Part shown: positions 45,560 to 56,022 of the stretch, piece by piece
Numbering within the stretch: the first letter of the stretch is position 1
Layout: every line of letters begins with the position of its first letter
DNA from: Sesamum alatum
Taxonomy: Eukaryota > Streptophyta > Magnoliopsida > Lamiales > Pedaliaceae
NCBI GenBank assembly: GCA_034509735.1
Contig: JACGWO010000007.1
Coordinates: forward strand, 26,688,046-26,752,045
DNA: 64,000 nucleotides
Direction: 5' to 3'
The notes under the pieces: model-generated
Told to the model about the DNA's origin: nothing
Database searches by the model: none
What the model saw: only the letters and a program-made list of their open reading frames with translations
Position numbers and translations under genes: made by a program

Positions 45560-46075
45560 ACGAGTTGCACGTCATGAGCGGGTATGCACCGGTAAAACAG
45601 AAGAAAATGAACTTCGGTAGGGAAGGAATCAAATAATAAAAGAGAAAATAAGTCGGTTATTAAAATTCAGGCACATACGGGAAATGCAATTTCCATAGTG
45701 GATTGCCAATGTCGTACTCGTACCAAAAAAAGAGGGAAAATAGAGAATGGGCGTGGATTTCACCGACTTGAACAAAGCTTGCCCGAAATACTCATACCCA
45801 CTCCCTCGTATTGATCAGCTCGTCGATTCGACCTCGGGGTGCGAGAGGCTTAGCATGCTAGACGCATATCAAGGTTACAAGCAGATCAAGTTAGCATCAA
45901 GAGACCAAGAGAAAACCATAGAACAAGGGCTATTTTGTTACAATGTAATGCCGTTCGAGCTGAAAAACTCCGGGGCAACTTATCAAAGGTTGGTCAACCA
46001 GATATTCTCCAAACAAATCGAAAGAAACATGGAGGTATACGTAGACAATATGTTGGTAAAAAAGCCATCTTAAGG
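45560..46075 (+). pseudogene. Gypsy reverse transcriptase
   Basis: The frame 45747-46073 holds 'DFTDLNKACPKYSYPLPRID', the motif 'LSMLDAYQGYKQIKL' with catalytic Asp, and 'CYNVMPFELKNSGATYQRL'. The active-site box reads YVDN where the family has YVDD. Upstream of 45747 the usual start of the domain is present in another frame (about 45560-45740). The frame stops after the active-site box, and the next part lies in the frame starting at 46152. Confidence 0.9.
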
Positions 46076-46139
46076 AACATCATTTATTAGATCTACAAGA
46101 GTGATTCGCTAGCCTGAGAACGTACGGCATGAGACTAAC

Positions 46140-46733
46140 CCTGAGAAATGCGTGTTTGGAGTAGAAGGGGAAAAATTCCTAGGATACCTGGTAACCCAGA
46201 GGGAAATTGAAACCAACCCAGATAAAATCCGAGCGGTCCTGGACATGAGGGAACCCTGCACAGTCAAAGTAGTGCAAAGATTAACCGGACGGATTGCGGC
46301 GTTGAATCAGTTTATATCGTGGTCAGCAGATAAGGGATTACCCTTCTTCAAAATATTACGGAACCCAAGGAATTTCCAATTGGATCAGGAGTGCAGGGAA
46401 GCGTTCGAGGGATTGAAAGCATACTTGGTAAACCCCCCTTTGTTAGCTAAGCATCAGGAAGGAAAAAGGCTATATGTATATTTGGCTCTATTGCGCGCTG
46501 CCGCCAGTTTAGTTCTCATAAAAAATCGCAAGGGAACCCATCTGCCCATATATTATGCCAGCTATATGCTACAAGGAGCCGAGATACGATACGAATACCT
46601 AGAGAAACTTGTGCTTGCTCTCGTATACACTGCCCAAAAATTACGACCCTACTTCCTATCCCATCCAATCACTATTCTCACCAACCATCCGCTCAAACAA
46701 ACCCTCGAACAGGGAACTGGGGGCGGATGGTAA
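46140..46733 (+). pseudogene. Gypsy RT connection and RNase H (first)
   Basis: This 193-codon frame opens with 'KFLGYLVTQREIETNPDKI', the RT thumb, followed by 'LTGRIAALNQFISWSADKGL' and the RNase H-like segment with 'YLALLRAAASLVLI', 'YYASYMLQGAEIRYEYLEKL' and 'HPITILTNHPLKQTL'. The first acidic position of RNase H (usually D in YLAvs/LYLD context) is not clearly kept. The frame ends at the junction with the next frame (46727). Confidence 0.85.
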
Positions 46734-47422
46734 AGTGGTCCTACGAGCTCCATGAATACGATCTGGAATATAAGGCCCGGACAGCCTCAAAACCACAAGT
46801 TCTGGCCAATTTCCTCGTAGAAACCGGCGGGGAAGACGAGCCCCCGGAAAGGCTTTGGGCATTACACGTTGATGGTTCCTCCTCCAAAATAGGGGCAGAA
46901 GGTGGAGTGGTATTGGTTAGCCCCGAAGGTGTTGAAGCGTGTTTCACCTTAACCTTCAAAGACATGATGTCCAATAAAGAAGTCGAGTATAAGGCTCTCC
47001 TCACTGGCCTACGAATGGCAGAAGAGTTAGAGGCTCGCAGAGTCAAAGCACACAGCGACTCAAAACTGGTGGTAGAACAAGTGAATGGCGGATACGAGGC
47101 CAAAAATGAAAGGATGATCCGACTATTGCATAAAGTGAAAGAAATGATGGATTTGTTCGAGTCCTACGAGCTTGTTCAGATACCACGAGAACAAAACACC
47201 CAAGCCGATTCCTTGGCTAGGATGGGAGGAGGGATTCAGGACATAAGTACCCCCACGATCACGCTACTGAAAATACAACTAGAGGGAAGGAATGAAAGTA
47301 TAAAAGGAGTTTATCAAGTGAGTCTCGCCTCTTGGATGGATAACATTAGGGGATATCTGGAAACTGGAGAATTGCGTGCCAAATGCAACGGAGGCTCAAC
47401 GAATAAAAAGGGTGGCGTGTAG
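46727..47422 (+). pseudogene. Second (archaeal-type) RNase H
   Basis: In the 231-codon frame, 'LHVDGSSSKIGAEGGVVLVS' gives the first Asp, 'EVEYKALLTGLRMAEELEA' the Glu, 'AHSDSKLVVEQVNGGYEAK' the second Asp, and 'IPREQNTQADSLARMG' the final Asp. All four acidic positions of the fold are present, so this is the best preserved catalytic domain of the element. An extra RNase H of this kind between RT-RNase H and integrase marks the Tat lineage. Confidence 0.9.
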
Positions 47423-48510
47423 GTTCTTTCTAGAAAAGGGACATCTTTGTAAAAGGTCATTCACATTGCCAGGGTTACGATGCTTGGACCCTGAAGCCGC
47501 ATTATGCGTCATAAGGGAAATACATGAGAGTAGCTGCGGCAAACACGCGGGAGAATGGAGCCTCGCCATGAAAATCATGAGAAAATGGGTATTTCTGGCC
47601 CACCATACGTAGAGACGCTGAACAGATGGTCAAAAAAAATGCGAGAACTGCCAAATACATGGAAACATCAACCATAGGTCGGGAGTGAAAGCAAAACTCG
47701 GTACTATTGCACGTCCATTCAAACATTGGGGCATTGATTTGGTAGGACCTTTTCCTCCGGCACGGGGGCAGAAAAAGTTCTTAATAGTGGTTGTTGATCA
47801 TTTCACAAAGTGGGTAGAAGCGGAATCTATGCCTCGAATCTCTGAAACAGAGATAATCAAGTTTGTATGGAGGAACCTAGTCTGTCGATTTGGAATACCT
47901 CAAAAAAATCACTACGGATAACGGCACGCAGTTCCAAGGCCAAAAAATCCGACAATGGTGTCAAGACAAGAAGATCCAACAGATTTTTACATCGGTAGGG
48001 AATCCCAAAGTAAATGGGCAAAACGACGTAATTAATCGAATTTTGCTTCAGACCCTGAAAGCCAAGCTTGGGAAGGCAAAGACGGGATGGATCGATGGGA
48101 AGCCAAGCTTGAGAAACGCCTTTCCTATTAACGTACGGATCTGAAGCGGTAATCCCAGCGGAAGTGATAGTGCCCACAACTCGGATATTGCTAATCAGAA
48201 AAACAAGCAGTATGAACTAGATATGGTGGAACAAGTCCGAGAGGCCGTCCGCGTCAAGATGGAAAACTACAAACAAAAAATAACGTGTTTCTATAATGCA
48301 AGGGTAAAGGAAAGGGTATTGCAAGTAGGAGACCTGGTGATCCGAAAGGTCGAAAATCCAAAGAATGGTAGGCAAGCTAGATCCAAAATGGGAGTGGCTT
48401 TACCAGATCAAGAAAATACTGAGGGAAGGAACTTACGAGCTCGCGAGTATGAAGGGGGAAGTAATCTCGCACACCTGGAGCATTGGAAATCTAATAAGTT
48501 CTACAGTTAA
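47376..48510 (+). pseudogene. Gypsy integrase
   Basis: The N-terminal zinc-binding region (frame 47376-47612) has 'IHESSCGKHAGEW' followed by a frameshift. The core starts with 'HWGIDLVGPFPPARGQKKFL' (first Asp, 47685-47921) and 'TTDNGTQFQGQ' (second Asp, 47890-48144). At the third position, the motif NGQAEV of the family reads NGQNDV, so Glu is Asp. The C-terminal part (48223-48510) includes 'ENYKQKITCFYNARVKERVL'. Integrase would insert the cDNA; the altered third acidic residue and the frameshifts argue against activity. Confidence 0.9.
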
Positions 48511-48584
48511 AACCAGGGATCAGAAATAAAGTATAAGCACAACTTCCCTTAACTTATAAAGTACCGCAGATCGGACGCACATCT

Positions 48585-48990
48585 ATTTTGACTTAAGAGG
48601 CTGCCTCGCCTCGTAAAAAATTTGGCTTAAGAGGCTGCCTCGCCTCGTTAAAATTCGACTTAGCAAAATCTTCGGCTTAAAAAGCTGCCTCGCCTTGTAA
48701 AAATTTGGCTTAAGAGGTTGCCTCACGTCGTTAAAATTCAACTTAGAAAAAGCTTCGACTTAAGAGGCTACCTCGCCTCACAAAAATTCGACTTAAACGG
48801 AATTTTCGGCTTAAGGTTGCCTCGCCTCGTAAAAATTCAGCTTAAAAGGCCAGCTCGCCTCGTAAAAAATCTCGACTTACAGGAAATTTTTGGGTTTGTG
48901 AGACTTTTTCACCTTAGAAAGGTTCGACTTAAAAGAATCCTTGGCTTGAAAAATCCTCCCACCGCTTGACTTAAAGAAATCCCGTTTTTA
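48585..48990. repeat. Imperfect tandem repeat after integrase
   Basis: A unit of about 35-40 bp occurs some ten times with changes: 'ggcttaagaggctgcctcgc', then 'ctcgtaaaaatt'. Two sub-types (ggctta and gacttag) alternate. It lies between pol and the antisense gene. Confidence 0.8.
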
Positions 48991-49692
48991 AAATTCTTCG
49001 GCCAAATCAGCCTGAAAGGGATTTTGAATTGGGATATGAAATTACGTGGTGCTGGTAAAAAATAACTGCGAGAATGTAGCTGTTAAAAAAGAAGTCTGAT
49101 TAAACAAAATAAAGGACATTCATAGCGGGTGAAGATCGATAAAGTACTATTACAAAGCAGACGACCAGCAAAAATACGCAAAAATAGCGAGAAGAACAGC
49201 CATTACTCCGATGGTCCTACCCCGCCAATCCTCCCAAAGCCATCCACACACATGTCCAGAAAGTTGAAATCAAAATCCGGTGAGAGGTTACCTAAGTTCT
49301 TGAACTGCTCGGCGCAGACTGTGAAGCCGTCAGCATAGAAGGAGGAACCTTGCCTGAATATCTCTTCGGCGTACTCAGGTGAAGCCTTGAAGGTAGCACA
49401 GCCGCTGACTGACCAGCCAGCAAGCCCTCTTCTCGACCCCTCGAATACGACTAAAGAGATGTATGCGAAGGGACTCCATTTCAATCTCTTGCATGGCCAA
49501 CCTCCGGTCCTTCTCCTCTATTTGGGCCCTCGAAGCAGTCACCTCCTCTTGAAACTTGGAGTCCTCATCTGCGACCTATTTTGTCAAATTCTCCACCTGT
49601 GCTCGAGCCCCCTTGAGTTGAGATAAGGCAGCCTCAAGATTTGCTCTCATCTTGTCGTACCTCTCAATCATGGCCACTATGATGGCAGGAGT

Positions 49693-49786
49693 CTGAAAAC
49701 AAGCAAACTCAGGTTAGAAGGGCTCGCACACCCAAAGAAGAGAATATATATGTGAAGTATGGAATTAAGGGTACAAAGATGACTAC
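49693..49786 (-). other. Intron 2 of the antisense gene
   Basis: 94 nt, donor CATG|GTAGTC, acceptor GCTTGTTTTCAG|AC. It joins the exon-2 frame (180 full codons from 50326) in phase 0 to the coiled-coil frame, which is otherwise out of reach because of stop codons in the intron. Confidence 0.7.
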
Positions 49787-50331
49787 CATGGCAGTATGTG
49801 ATAGCAGCAAATGACCCATGCCCTCCATGGAACGACCAGACAACGACTCAACGTCCCCCTTGTTTACCACCTTACACATGTTCGATACCCCAGCCTTAGG
49901 ATTGAACTGAGGGGTCATCACGGGCAAGGGAAAGGAAGGAGGAGCAGCTTGGGCAGGATCAGCTGGAGAAGGTTCCTCCCCTTGTGGAACGTCTTCTAGA
50001 TGAGGCCTCTTTTGAAAACTAGACCCTACCTCAGAAAGGAGTACGAATGGAGGAGAAGAAGGGGTTGGGGTCGTATCAGCCTCTGGGGAAGTCTCCACCT
50101 CAATGACAAGCATCTCAGAAGGAACGTCAGCATGTTGCGAAGGAACCGAGTTGGGAGAAGTCGAGCTTGGCCTGACCACCGAAGGGGTACGAGAAGGGGA
50201 TCGACCTCGGCCGCTCGATTGAATCTCAGAGGGGGTGGCCGAAGCGGACCTCGTACTCGAAGAAGAGAGAGGGTTGGCAGGGAGGTTCTCAGGGAGAAAT
50301 TTGCGGACAACAGCTCGGTTCATCATGGTCT

Positions 50332-50400
50332 CTGCAAGAAAATGTTAAAATACTTAATCAAAAAAACAAAAAAATATATGGGTGATAGGAATATACTTAC
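50332..50400 (-). other. Intron 1 of the antisense gene
   Basis: 69 nt, donor CT|GTAAGT, acceptor TTCTTGCAG|A, AT-rich. Removing it keeps the frames of the two exons in register (phase 1), although the codon formed at the junction is now TAG. Confidence 0.7.
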
Positions 50401-51732
50401 AGAGGCAAAAATAACGGCTTTCTAGGCCAGTATAAGTTGCCGGTTCAGGGTGGAGCCCTGCTACTATCAAGAGATCCTTCTCCACCAAGGCCTTGGCCTT
50501 AAAATCATGGTCAAGCAGGCCAGCAGCCTTCACCCTCTCCTTTACTGATTCAAAATTTATGGTAAGAAGTTCGTTTAGAGAAGAACGCCATGCTAGAGGG
50601 ACCTCCCACTCGCCTTCCGAACAAAGAAGAATCGGGACTTCCAAGCACCGTAGGAGGAAGGTTTTTCATGGATGAAAACTAAGCTTGGGTGGGGGAAGAA
50701 GTGAAAAAAAGCATTCCCCCAGAGTAAGCCTTGGAGAGAATACACCTAGGAAGTTTTCTAAAGAAGGTTCTATGTGATATAGTTGACAGCACAATAAGAA
50801 CCCCACCACCAGCCTATAAGAGTTAGGGTTTAACTGATTGGGTTGAATCCCCAAGGCGCTCAGAAGTTCTACTAGGAAGGGATGAAGGGGAAACCTCAGC
50901 CCAGATACACATTGGACCGCATATACAGTCAAACACTCTGGCTGTGGATTATTGGCCCATTGATACTCTATGGGGGTCAACACCTCATACCCTTCAGGAA
51001 GACCCAAGAGATTGATCGTTTTCACTATAGATTTGGTGGACATCTTTGAGGAAATAGAGGAGATGACAGCAAAACAGTGGGGGGAGATTTCGTTAGCAAC
51101 AGAGGGTGAGGGTTCCTTAGAGGAAGAGGCCCTAGTATGGCGGGTCATTTTTCCCCTGACTTTTTGAGGTAATGAGCGAGAGGTTGGGGGAGGAGAAGAA
51201 GAAGATGCATAATCAGAAGAAGTCCAGTCAGAAGTAGTGTAACCACTTTCCATGAACCACCTAGGTTAACCACCCGTTACAAACGCATCTTGAAAACACT
51301 AAATCGTAAAAAGAAGAAGAAGAAAAAGAAGAAAAAGAAATACCTTGGGTAAGTAGGGAAGAGTGAGAACGCAGGTTGTTAGGTTGAAGAAAGAGGTGGT
51401 CTGAGAATGAACGGATAGGGAGGAAAGATAAAGGGGAAGTAACCTCTCTATATATAGGGCGAAAAAGGATAGGTCAAGAGCCACAGTAAAAAGACACGCA
51501 TCCGGAATAGAGAAGCTGCGAAGACGAAACGAGCAGTCATTAAGAGGACGCGTGCAGAGACCTATGGTGAAAGTGGGCGGTGAACCTACTGAACGTAATC
51601 ATGACCGAGGATAAGGGTGAAATTAAAGAGACACGCACAAACCCCCAGAACCGCCAAAAGCTACAATTCAAAATTTTGAAAAGTTCCTTCCCGCCTAGTC
51701 ATGACTACGCGCCATGGAACTTAGGGGACTGG

Positions 51733-52288
51733 TGATGTGGGAAAAGATGAGGGGAACTCCCTCGAAGATACCCAGCACGAGGAAGTCCCCCTCGTGAGCA
51801 ATTGGCACGAGGCAGATCCCGCGTACAAGAGTCAAAACAAGGAAAGGGGAGGATACATATGAGAAAGGAAATGCGAGGAAGTTCCCTTTTGAGAGAGGTC
51901 GAGACAAAGGGGATTCCTTCATACAAAATGGAACGGACAAAATTTGAACACGAGAAAGATCACTCGTAAAAAATGGAAAGCCATACGAGGGGAGCAGTCA
52001 TCAGGAGAGGAGGATCTCTTTGGGAAATATCAAAACGTAGTCCGAAAGCAAAACCCCGGGATCCATTCGACTCCTGATCTCACACAAGATCCCTGGAAAT
52101 CCGAAAATATCAGGGAAAAATCCAAGGAAAATATGCTACGAGTCTAAAGAGGATTCGAAAGGAATACTAGCGGGAAGAATAAAAAACAGCAAGTTTCCTC
52201 CCTTATGCTGGTTATAAAAAGCCCCTCAAAGAGGAGATGAGGGACACCTTCACATCCAATCTGAGAGTATAAAGATTTCAAAACATCA
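51733..52288 (+). repeat. Gypsy 3' LTR
   Basis: 556 bp, TGATGTGGG...AACATCA. A conventional polypurine tract is not obvious before it; the preceding bases are 'gaacttaggggactgg'. Confidence 0.93.
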
Positions 52289-53173
52289 AGTCTGAACATG
52301 CATGGAGGTTGGTACGTTTCAAGATACGATCCATCGTCCATCATAAGATGATGGTGATCTCATGTGTTCTCTAGGTTGTGCACTCTCCACAAATCCGTCG
52401 TCACGACTGACGATCAAATAGGAAAGGGGCTTCCTATATTGATTAAGGAGAAATACAAGTAGAGTAGATACATAGACATCAAAATCTAGGATGGAAACCA
52501 ATTAGAATTCCATACCTCAGACTTTGATCGAGAGATAGCTTGATGAAGGGACTGTATCTGCATGGTACACACAGCTTACAGGCTCACGTCATTTTCACCT
52601 AACCTTTCGTGCCATACACCATTGCTAAATGGCCAGGTATGATAGCGGGTACTCTTGGATTAATGAATTAATCAAGGGTGATTGATTAAATACGATTTAA
52701 TTAATCTAGAGCAAGTAAGTTGCCAAATTAAATTGTGTAATGATCACAAGCCCAATTCTAGTTGAAAATGAATCTAATGTCACATGTAAATCACTAACTG
52801 AGTTGGAGAATTAATTAATGAATCAATTCGAGGGGGGAGACGGAGAGAGCGATTAATTTAAAGGAGTTTGAATTAATTACTTGAATAATTAGATTATTTG
52901 TTGAGGTCCTATCTGATAAAAAGCCTAAAGAATTAACAAAATATAGATTGAGCTTAATTAATTAGATTAATAAATGGTTGGATTCATATATTAATTAGAT
53001 TAACAGTGAGTTTGAAATTAATTGAATCAATTAAAATCTCAGGTTAATAGTTAATAAATAATTAATGACTTGTTGGAACAAGCCCAAACCCACAAACTTA
53101 ATTGGAGGAGAGTTGGAGACTCCTCCAACTTAATACTAAGTAGTGGCCGAATATTGTGTGGGTCTTTGTGTAA

Positions 53174-53175
<2 letters not shown>

Positions 53176-53221
<46 letters not shown>
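53176..53221 (+). repeat. Compound (CT)n(AC)n microsatellite
   Basis: About 16 CT units are followed by about 6 AC units, within the right part of the Copia-like LTR. Confidence 0.95.
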
Positions 53222-53288
53222 GTAGTTCAAACTCTTTTGAGAAACTAGAACTCGCTCTTCTCCATAGAATTGTTCTATCTTTTCCAAC

Positions 53289-54830
53289 CTTTCAATACTC
53301 TAGCAAGTTGACAAAGGGACTCATTAGTGTGGCGTGGATAATGTAGAGGGGCTCCATATGAATCTATGCGTGAACAAGAACATGGAACGCTCATGAACGA
53401 TGGAGAAACGGTTGGACGTGCGTTGGGAATGTGCGTGCTCGAGGGAGACAAGAACGTTGGAAACGTGTTTCTTGATTCACGATTTAAAAGGTATAATTTC
53501 ATGGTTAAATTCATCAATGGGCTTGCTATCTTTTTCAGTGCACGAATCAGTAACGTGGGATTCGGATTCCTAACTCTTTCATTTAAATTTTTATTGTTAC
53601 TTCCATTACATTCTAGTTGTTCCAACAATATTGATTCTTTCACCATAATCATGTCTCCTTCTCAAACCATGTTGAAAACGAGAAAACAAGTGGATAAAGA
53701 ACCACCGAAGTATGACTTTGTGAAAAACTATGATGATTCTAAGACATCTTTGGCTACATTGTTCATTCAACAATTTCAAGATATGATCACAATCACCATC
53801 AAAGTCCACTACGGCAGAGCAATAGAAAGCTCGCCGACATATTCAAAATCATATACCAAGCGCATCAACACCTTAAGGATGTTGATAGCATATCAACCAC
53901 TGAAACAACAGCAGTTCAATGGAAAAGGAAATCCAAAATAACGTATCGCTCACTTAATCGAAACATGCAACAATGTCAGCACTAATGATGACCTTTTAGT
54001 GAAAAATTTCGTTTGACCTCTTAAGGAAACATTGTTGATTGGTACATCAATCTAGAACCAGGGTCAATAGAAAGTTGGATGAAATGGAAAGGAGTTCCTA
54101 AAACGTTTCTACAGCACTCGACGAATGGTGAGTATTACTGAACTCACCGACACAAGGCAATAGAAGGACGAGCCAATCATCCACTACATCAACTATTCGC
54201 GCTCTCTAAGCTTGAGCTACAAAGACAAACTCTCAGAAGCATCAATGATAGAAATGTGCATACAAGCTATGCATTGAAGTTCTGTTTACATCTTTCAGCG
54301 AATCAAGCCAAAAAAAAAACTTCAAAGAGTTGGCTACCCATGCTATCACATAAAGTTAGGCATCATTGTCACGAAAACTTTTGGACTTGAGTCCTTTTGA
54401 TTTGTTATTTGTTAGTTTTTGTATGTAATGACTTTTGTGGTGGAGACACATTTTTATAGGCATGAGTAAGACTTAGGTAGCTTGGACTCACTTAAATTCG
54501 GCTTGAACACCATGGAATTTGATGTGGATCATCTCCTAACTAGTCGTACTAACAAGTTTCGTCCCATTTAGTCACTCCAAAGTAAAAGATTAAATTTATA
54601 TTTTATCTTGGATCAATCTGTCGGAAATGCATAAAACCCAAATTTGGTATGGGCTTATTGCGAATATCATCTTGAACACATATAAAGTCCAAATTTGTTA
54701 TAAACATTAATTTGGAACCCAATTATTAACCAATTTATTTTGAACTTTTAATTGATAATTTATCCCAAAATTTTAATATAAATAAAAATAAACAAAATTT
54801 ATTCTTTGGTTTGGTAATTTTTTCTTTTTT
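53289..54830 (+). mobile_element. LTR/gag remnant, block B, right half
   Basis: It continues the left half at 40767-41932 and matches 23640-25190: gag remnant, then the inverted LTR arm (about 54370-54780) with 'catggaatttgatgtggatc' and 'cccaaatttggtatgggctt'. The inverted arm complements the LTR at about 40850-41220. Confidence 0.75.
53366..54300 (+). pseudogene. Gypsy gag capsid remnant (block B)
   Basis: The frame 53366-53941 contains 'EPPKYDFVKNYDDSKTSLAT', 'LFIQQFQDMITITIKVHYG' and 'AYQPLKQQQFNGKGNPK', then a stop. Further gag sequence ('NVSTNDDLLV'-like, 'WYINLEPGS'-like) follows in other frames to about 54300. It is better preserved than the block A copy in the first part and worse in the second. 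Confidence 0.7.
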
Positions 54831-54849
54831 TGTTTTCACCCTCTAATTT

Positions 54850-56022
54850 GGTAAAATTAATTAAATAATATTAAAAAATTATAAAAAGGGGGGTTGTTTT
54901 AAAACTTTTTAAAATGATAGTATGAAACCAACACGAATTTTTTTAAAAAAAATTGAATGCACAGAAACAGGGGTTAGCGACACTGCTTTGCCCTAGTTTC
55001 AGGTACCACCTTCATGAATGTCCTCTATATGCCCCAAATAAAACAACAGCATACTGTTGCCGTTAGCATCGGGAAAGAAGATCCCACCAAGGAGGCACAA
55101 AGCACATATTTGTGCCTCTTGCAACACTTCCTCCAAAGGGTTGTCGTCATCACAAGTGTTGGCCAACAACCACTCATGCAAGACTGGTGGATTTAGCCGG
55201 GAGCCCTTAAATGCATCCACACCAGGGGCAAATCCCAATATCTTAGAGCAATACTGTTGCCATTGTGAGTATCCCGACGCATATCTACTCCTGTGATAAG
55301 AGGCCTTTTAGTCGGAAGGGCCCAAATAACGGCGATGTCCTAGAGTGTAATAGTCGCCCACCAAGGAAAAAATGGAAAGTATGAGTTTCGGGTCTTCATC
55401 TCTCTACTAACGCGGTGATAAGGAGTTGGTCAATCTCAATATGACCACACCGTATAACACCTAATAAACCCATATTTTGCAACACTTGTAGTACTCGAAT
55501 GTGACGTGGGACCAGTTGGAGAGCCCGAAAAAATGAAATATTAACACGCCGTACATTTAGAGTTTTGTTCGGCTCTCTGCTCACATTTTCAAATCGATGA
55601 TTTTTCTGGTTGTACAACACAATACTATTGTGTGGACCCAAAGCCATAACATATTTTTGGAACTTTGAGTATGTAATAAAATTTCAAACTTAAAAAAAAA
55701 TGAAACCCGAGAGTGTGTGTGCTTGTTGTAATCTTGAAAATGAAAGATTGTGTGAAAATGAAAGATTGTGTGAAAATGAAAGAGTGTATGTTTGTATTAT
55801 ATAGAGGGGGAATGGGGTATTTCCGGTGAGAATGGGGAGGGAGTAGACAGGACGCATGCAATACTATTGTGCATGCATGCGTCCGTGTAGAAATTGGGGT
55901 CAAAGATTTTTTGTGCATTCAATTTTTTTAAAAAAAATTGTGTTGGTTTCACACTATAATTTTAAAAGTTTTAAAACAACCCTTTTTTGTAATTTTTTTA
56001 ATATTATTTAATTAATTTTACC
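54850..56022. mobile_element. MULE carrying a plant-mobile-domain frame
   Basis: TIRs of about 115 bp start GGTAAAATTAATTAAATAAT and end with the complement ATTAATTTTACC. The flanks ctctaattt (54841-54849) and ctctaactt (56023-56031) match at 8 of 9 positions. Block A (25198 on) has the uninterrupted target. Its TIR begins like that of the foldback at 60828. The interior carries a minus-strand remnant of a PMD gene but no transposase. Confidence 0.88.
54999..55647 (-). pseudogene. Plant mobile domain (MAIN-like) pseudogene
   Basis: It starts at an ATG (55647) with MALGPHNSIVLYNQKNHRFE. The frame continues through 'VLQNMGLLGVIRCGHIEIDQ' and 'LLITALVER', where a stop follows; the next codons read RPETHTFHFPWWATITL, the hallmark of the plant mobile domain (PMD, PF10536, found in MAIN/MAIL proteins and in transposons). 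The later part is in the frame 55238-54999, with 'VDAFKGSRLN' and 'LCLLGGIFFPDANGNSMLLF'. At least one frameshift and two stops are present. It lies wholly inside the MULE, so it may have been captured from a MAIN-like gene or belong to a PMD-bearing element family. It is shorter than full MAIL proteins. Confidence 0.8.

Larger units (their letters stand above)
49200..51253 (-). pseudogene. Antisense spliced gene in Gypsy 3' region (gypsy-type transposon protein)
   Basis: It reads leftwards from an ATG at 51253. Exon 1 (51253-50401) is Ser/Thr-rich at first. It then has a domain with 'GLRFPLHPFLVELLSALGI', 'QLNPNSYRLVVGFLLCCQL' and, in shifted frames, 'SYGAWKSRFFFVRKASG', which resembles the Pfam family 'putative gypsy type transposon' (PF04195). 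Exon 2 (50331-49787) is Pro/Ser-rich. Exon 3 (49692 leftwards) starts TPAIIVAMIERYDKM and is a coiled coil (ENLTK, then 'EEKDRRLAMQEIEMESLRIH'). The end, in another frame, has 'PEYAEEIFRQGSSFYADGF'. Frameshifts near 50690 and 50600 and stops at the first splice junction and in exon 3 show decay. Its function in Tat elements is unknown. Confidence 0.75.
42528..52288 (+). mobile_element. Full-length Tat-type Ty3/Gypsy retrotransposon
   Basis: LTRs lie at 42528-43115 and 51733-52288 with termini TGATGT...ACATCA, flanked by agcct (42523-42527) and agtct (52289-52293), a 5-bp duplication with one change. The order gag, protease, reverse transcriptase, RNase H, second RNase H, integrase is that of Ty3/Gypsy. 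A second (archaeal-like) RNase H and an antisense gene before the 3' LTR are features of the Tat lineage. All domains are broken by frameshifts or stops. A 214-bp Helitron interrupts gag. Confidence 0.92.
41933..53288 (+). mobile_element. Copia-like LTR (solo) split by a Gypsy element
   Basis: The outer ends are TGTTGGAATAGG and 'tcttTTCCAAC', near-complementary and typical of plant Copia LTRs. Without the Gypsy element the sequence is about 1.6 kb (41933-42522 plus 52294-53288). No coding part was found, so it is probably a solo LTR. It carries a CT/AC microsatellite near its right end. A target duplication was not recognised, so the call is by the form of the ends. Confidence 0.45.

Noticed and set aside
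46741..47103. 120-codon minus-strand frame opposite the second RNase H
   Set aside because: It is a shadow of the well-supported sense domain, with no recognisable motif.
42523..52293. Possibility that the Gypsy element is still active
   Set aside because: Frameshifts in every region, YVDN in place of YVDD, a changed third acidic residue in integrase, and a Helitron in gag.
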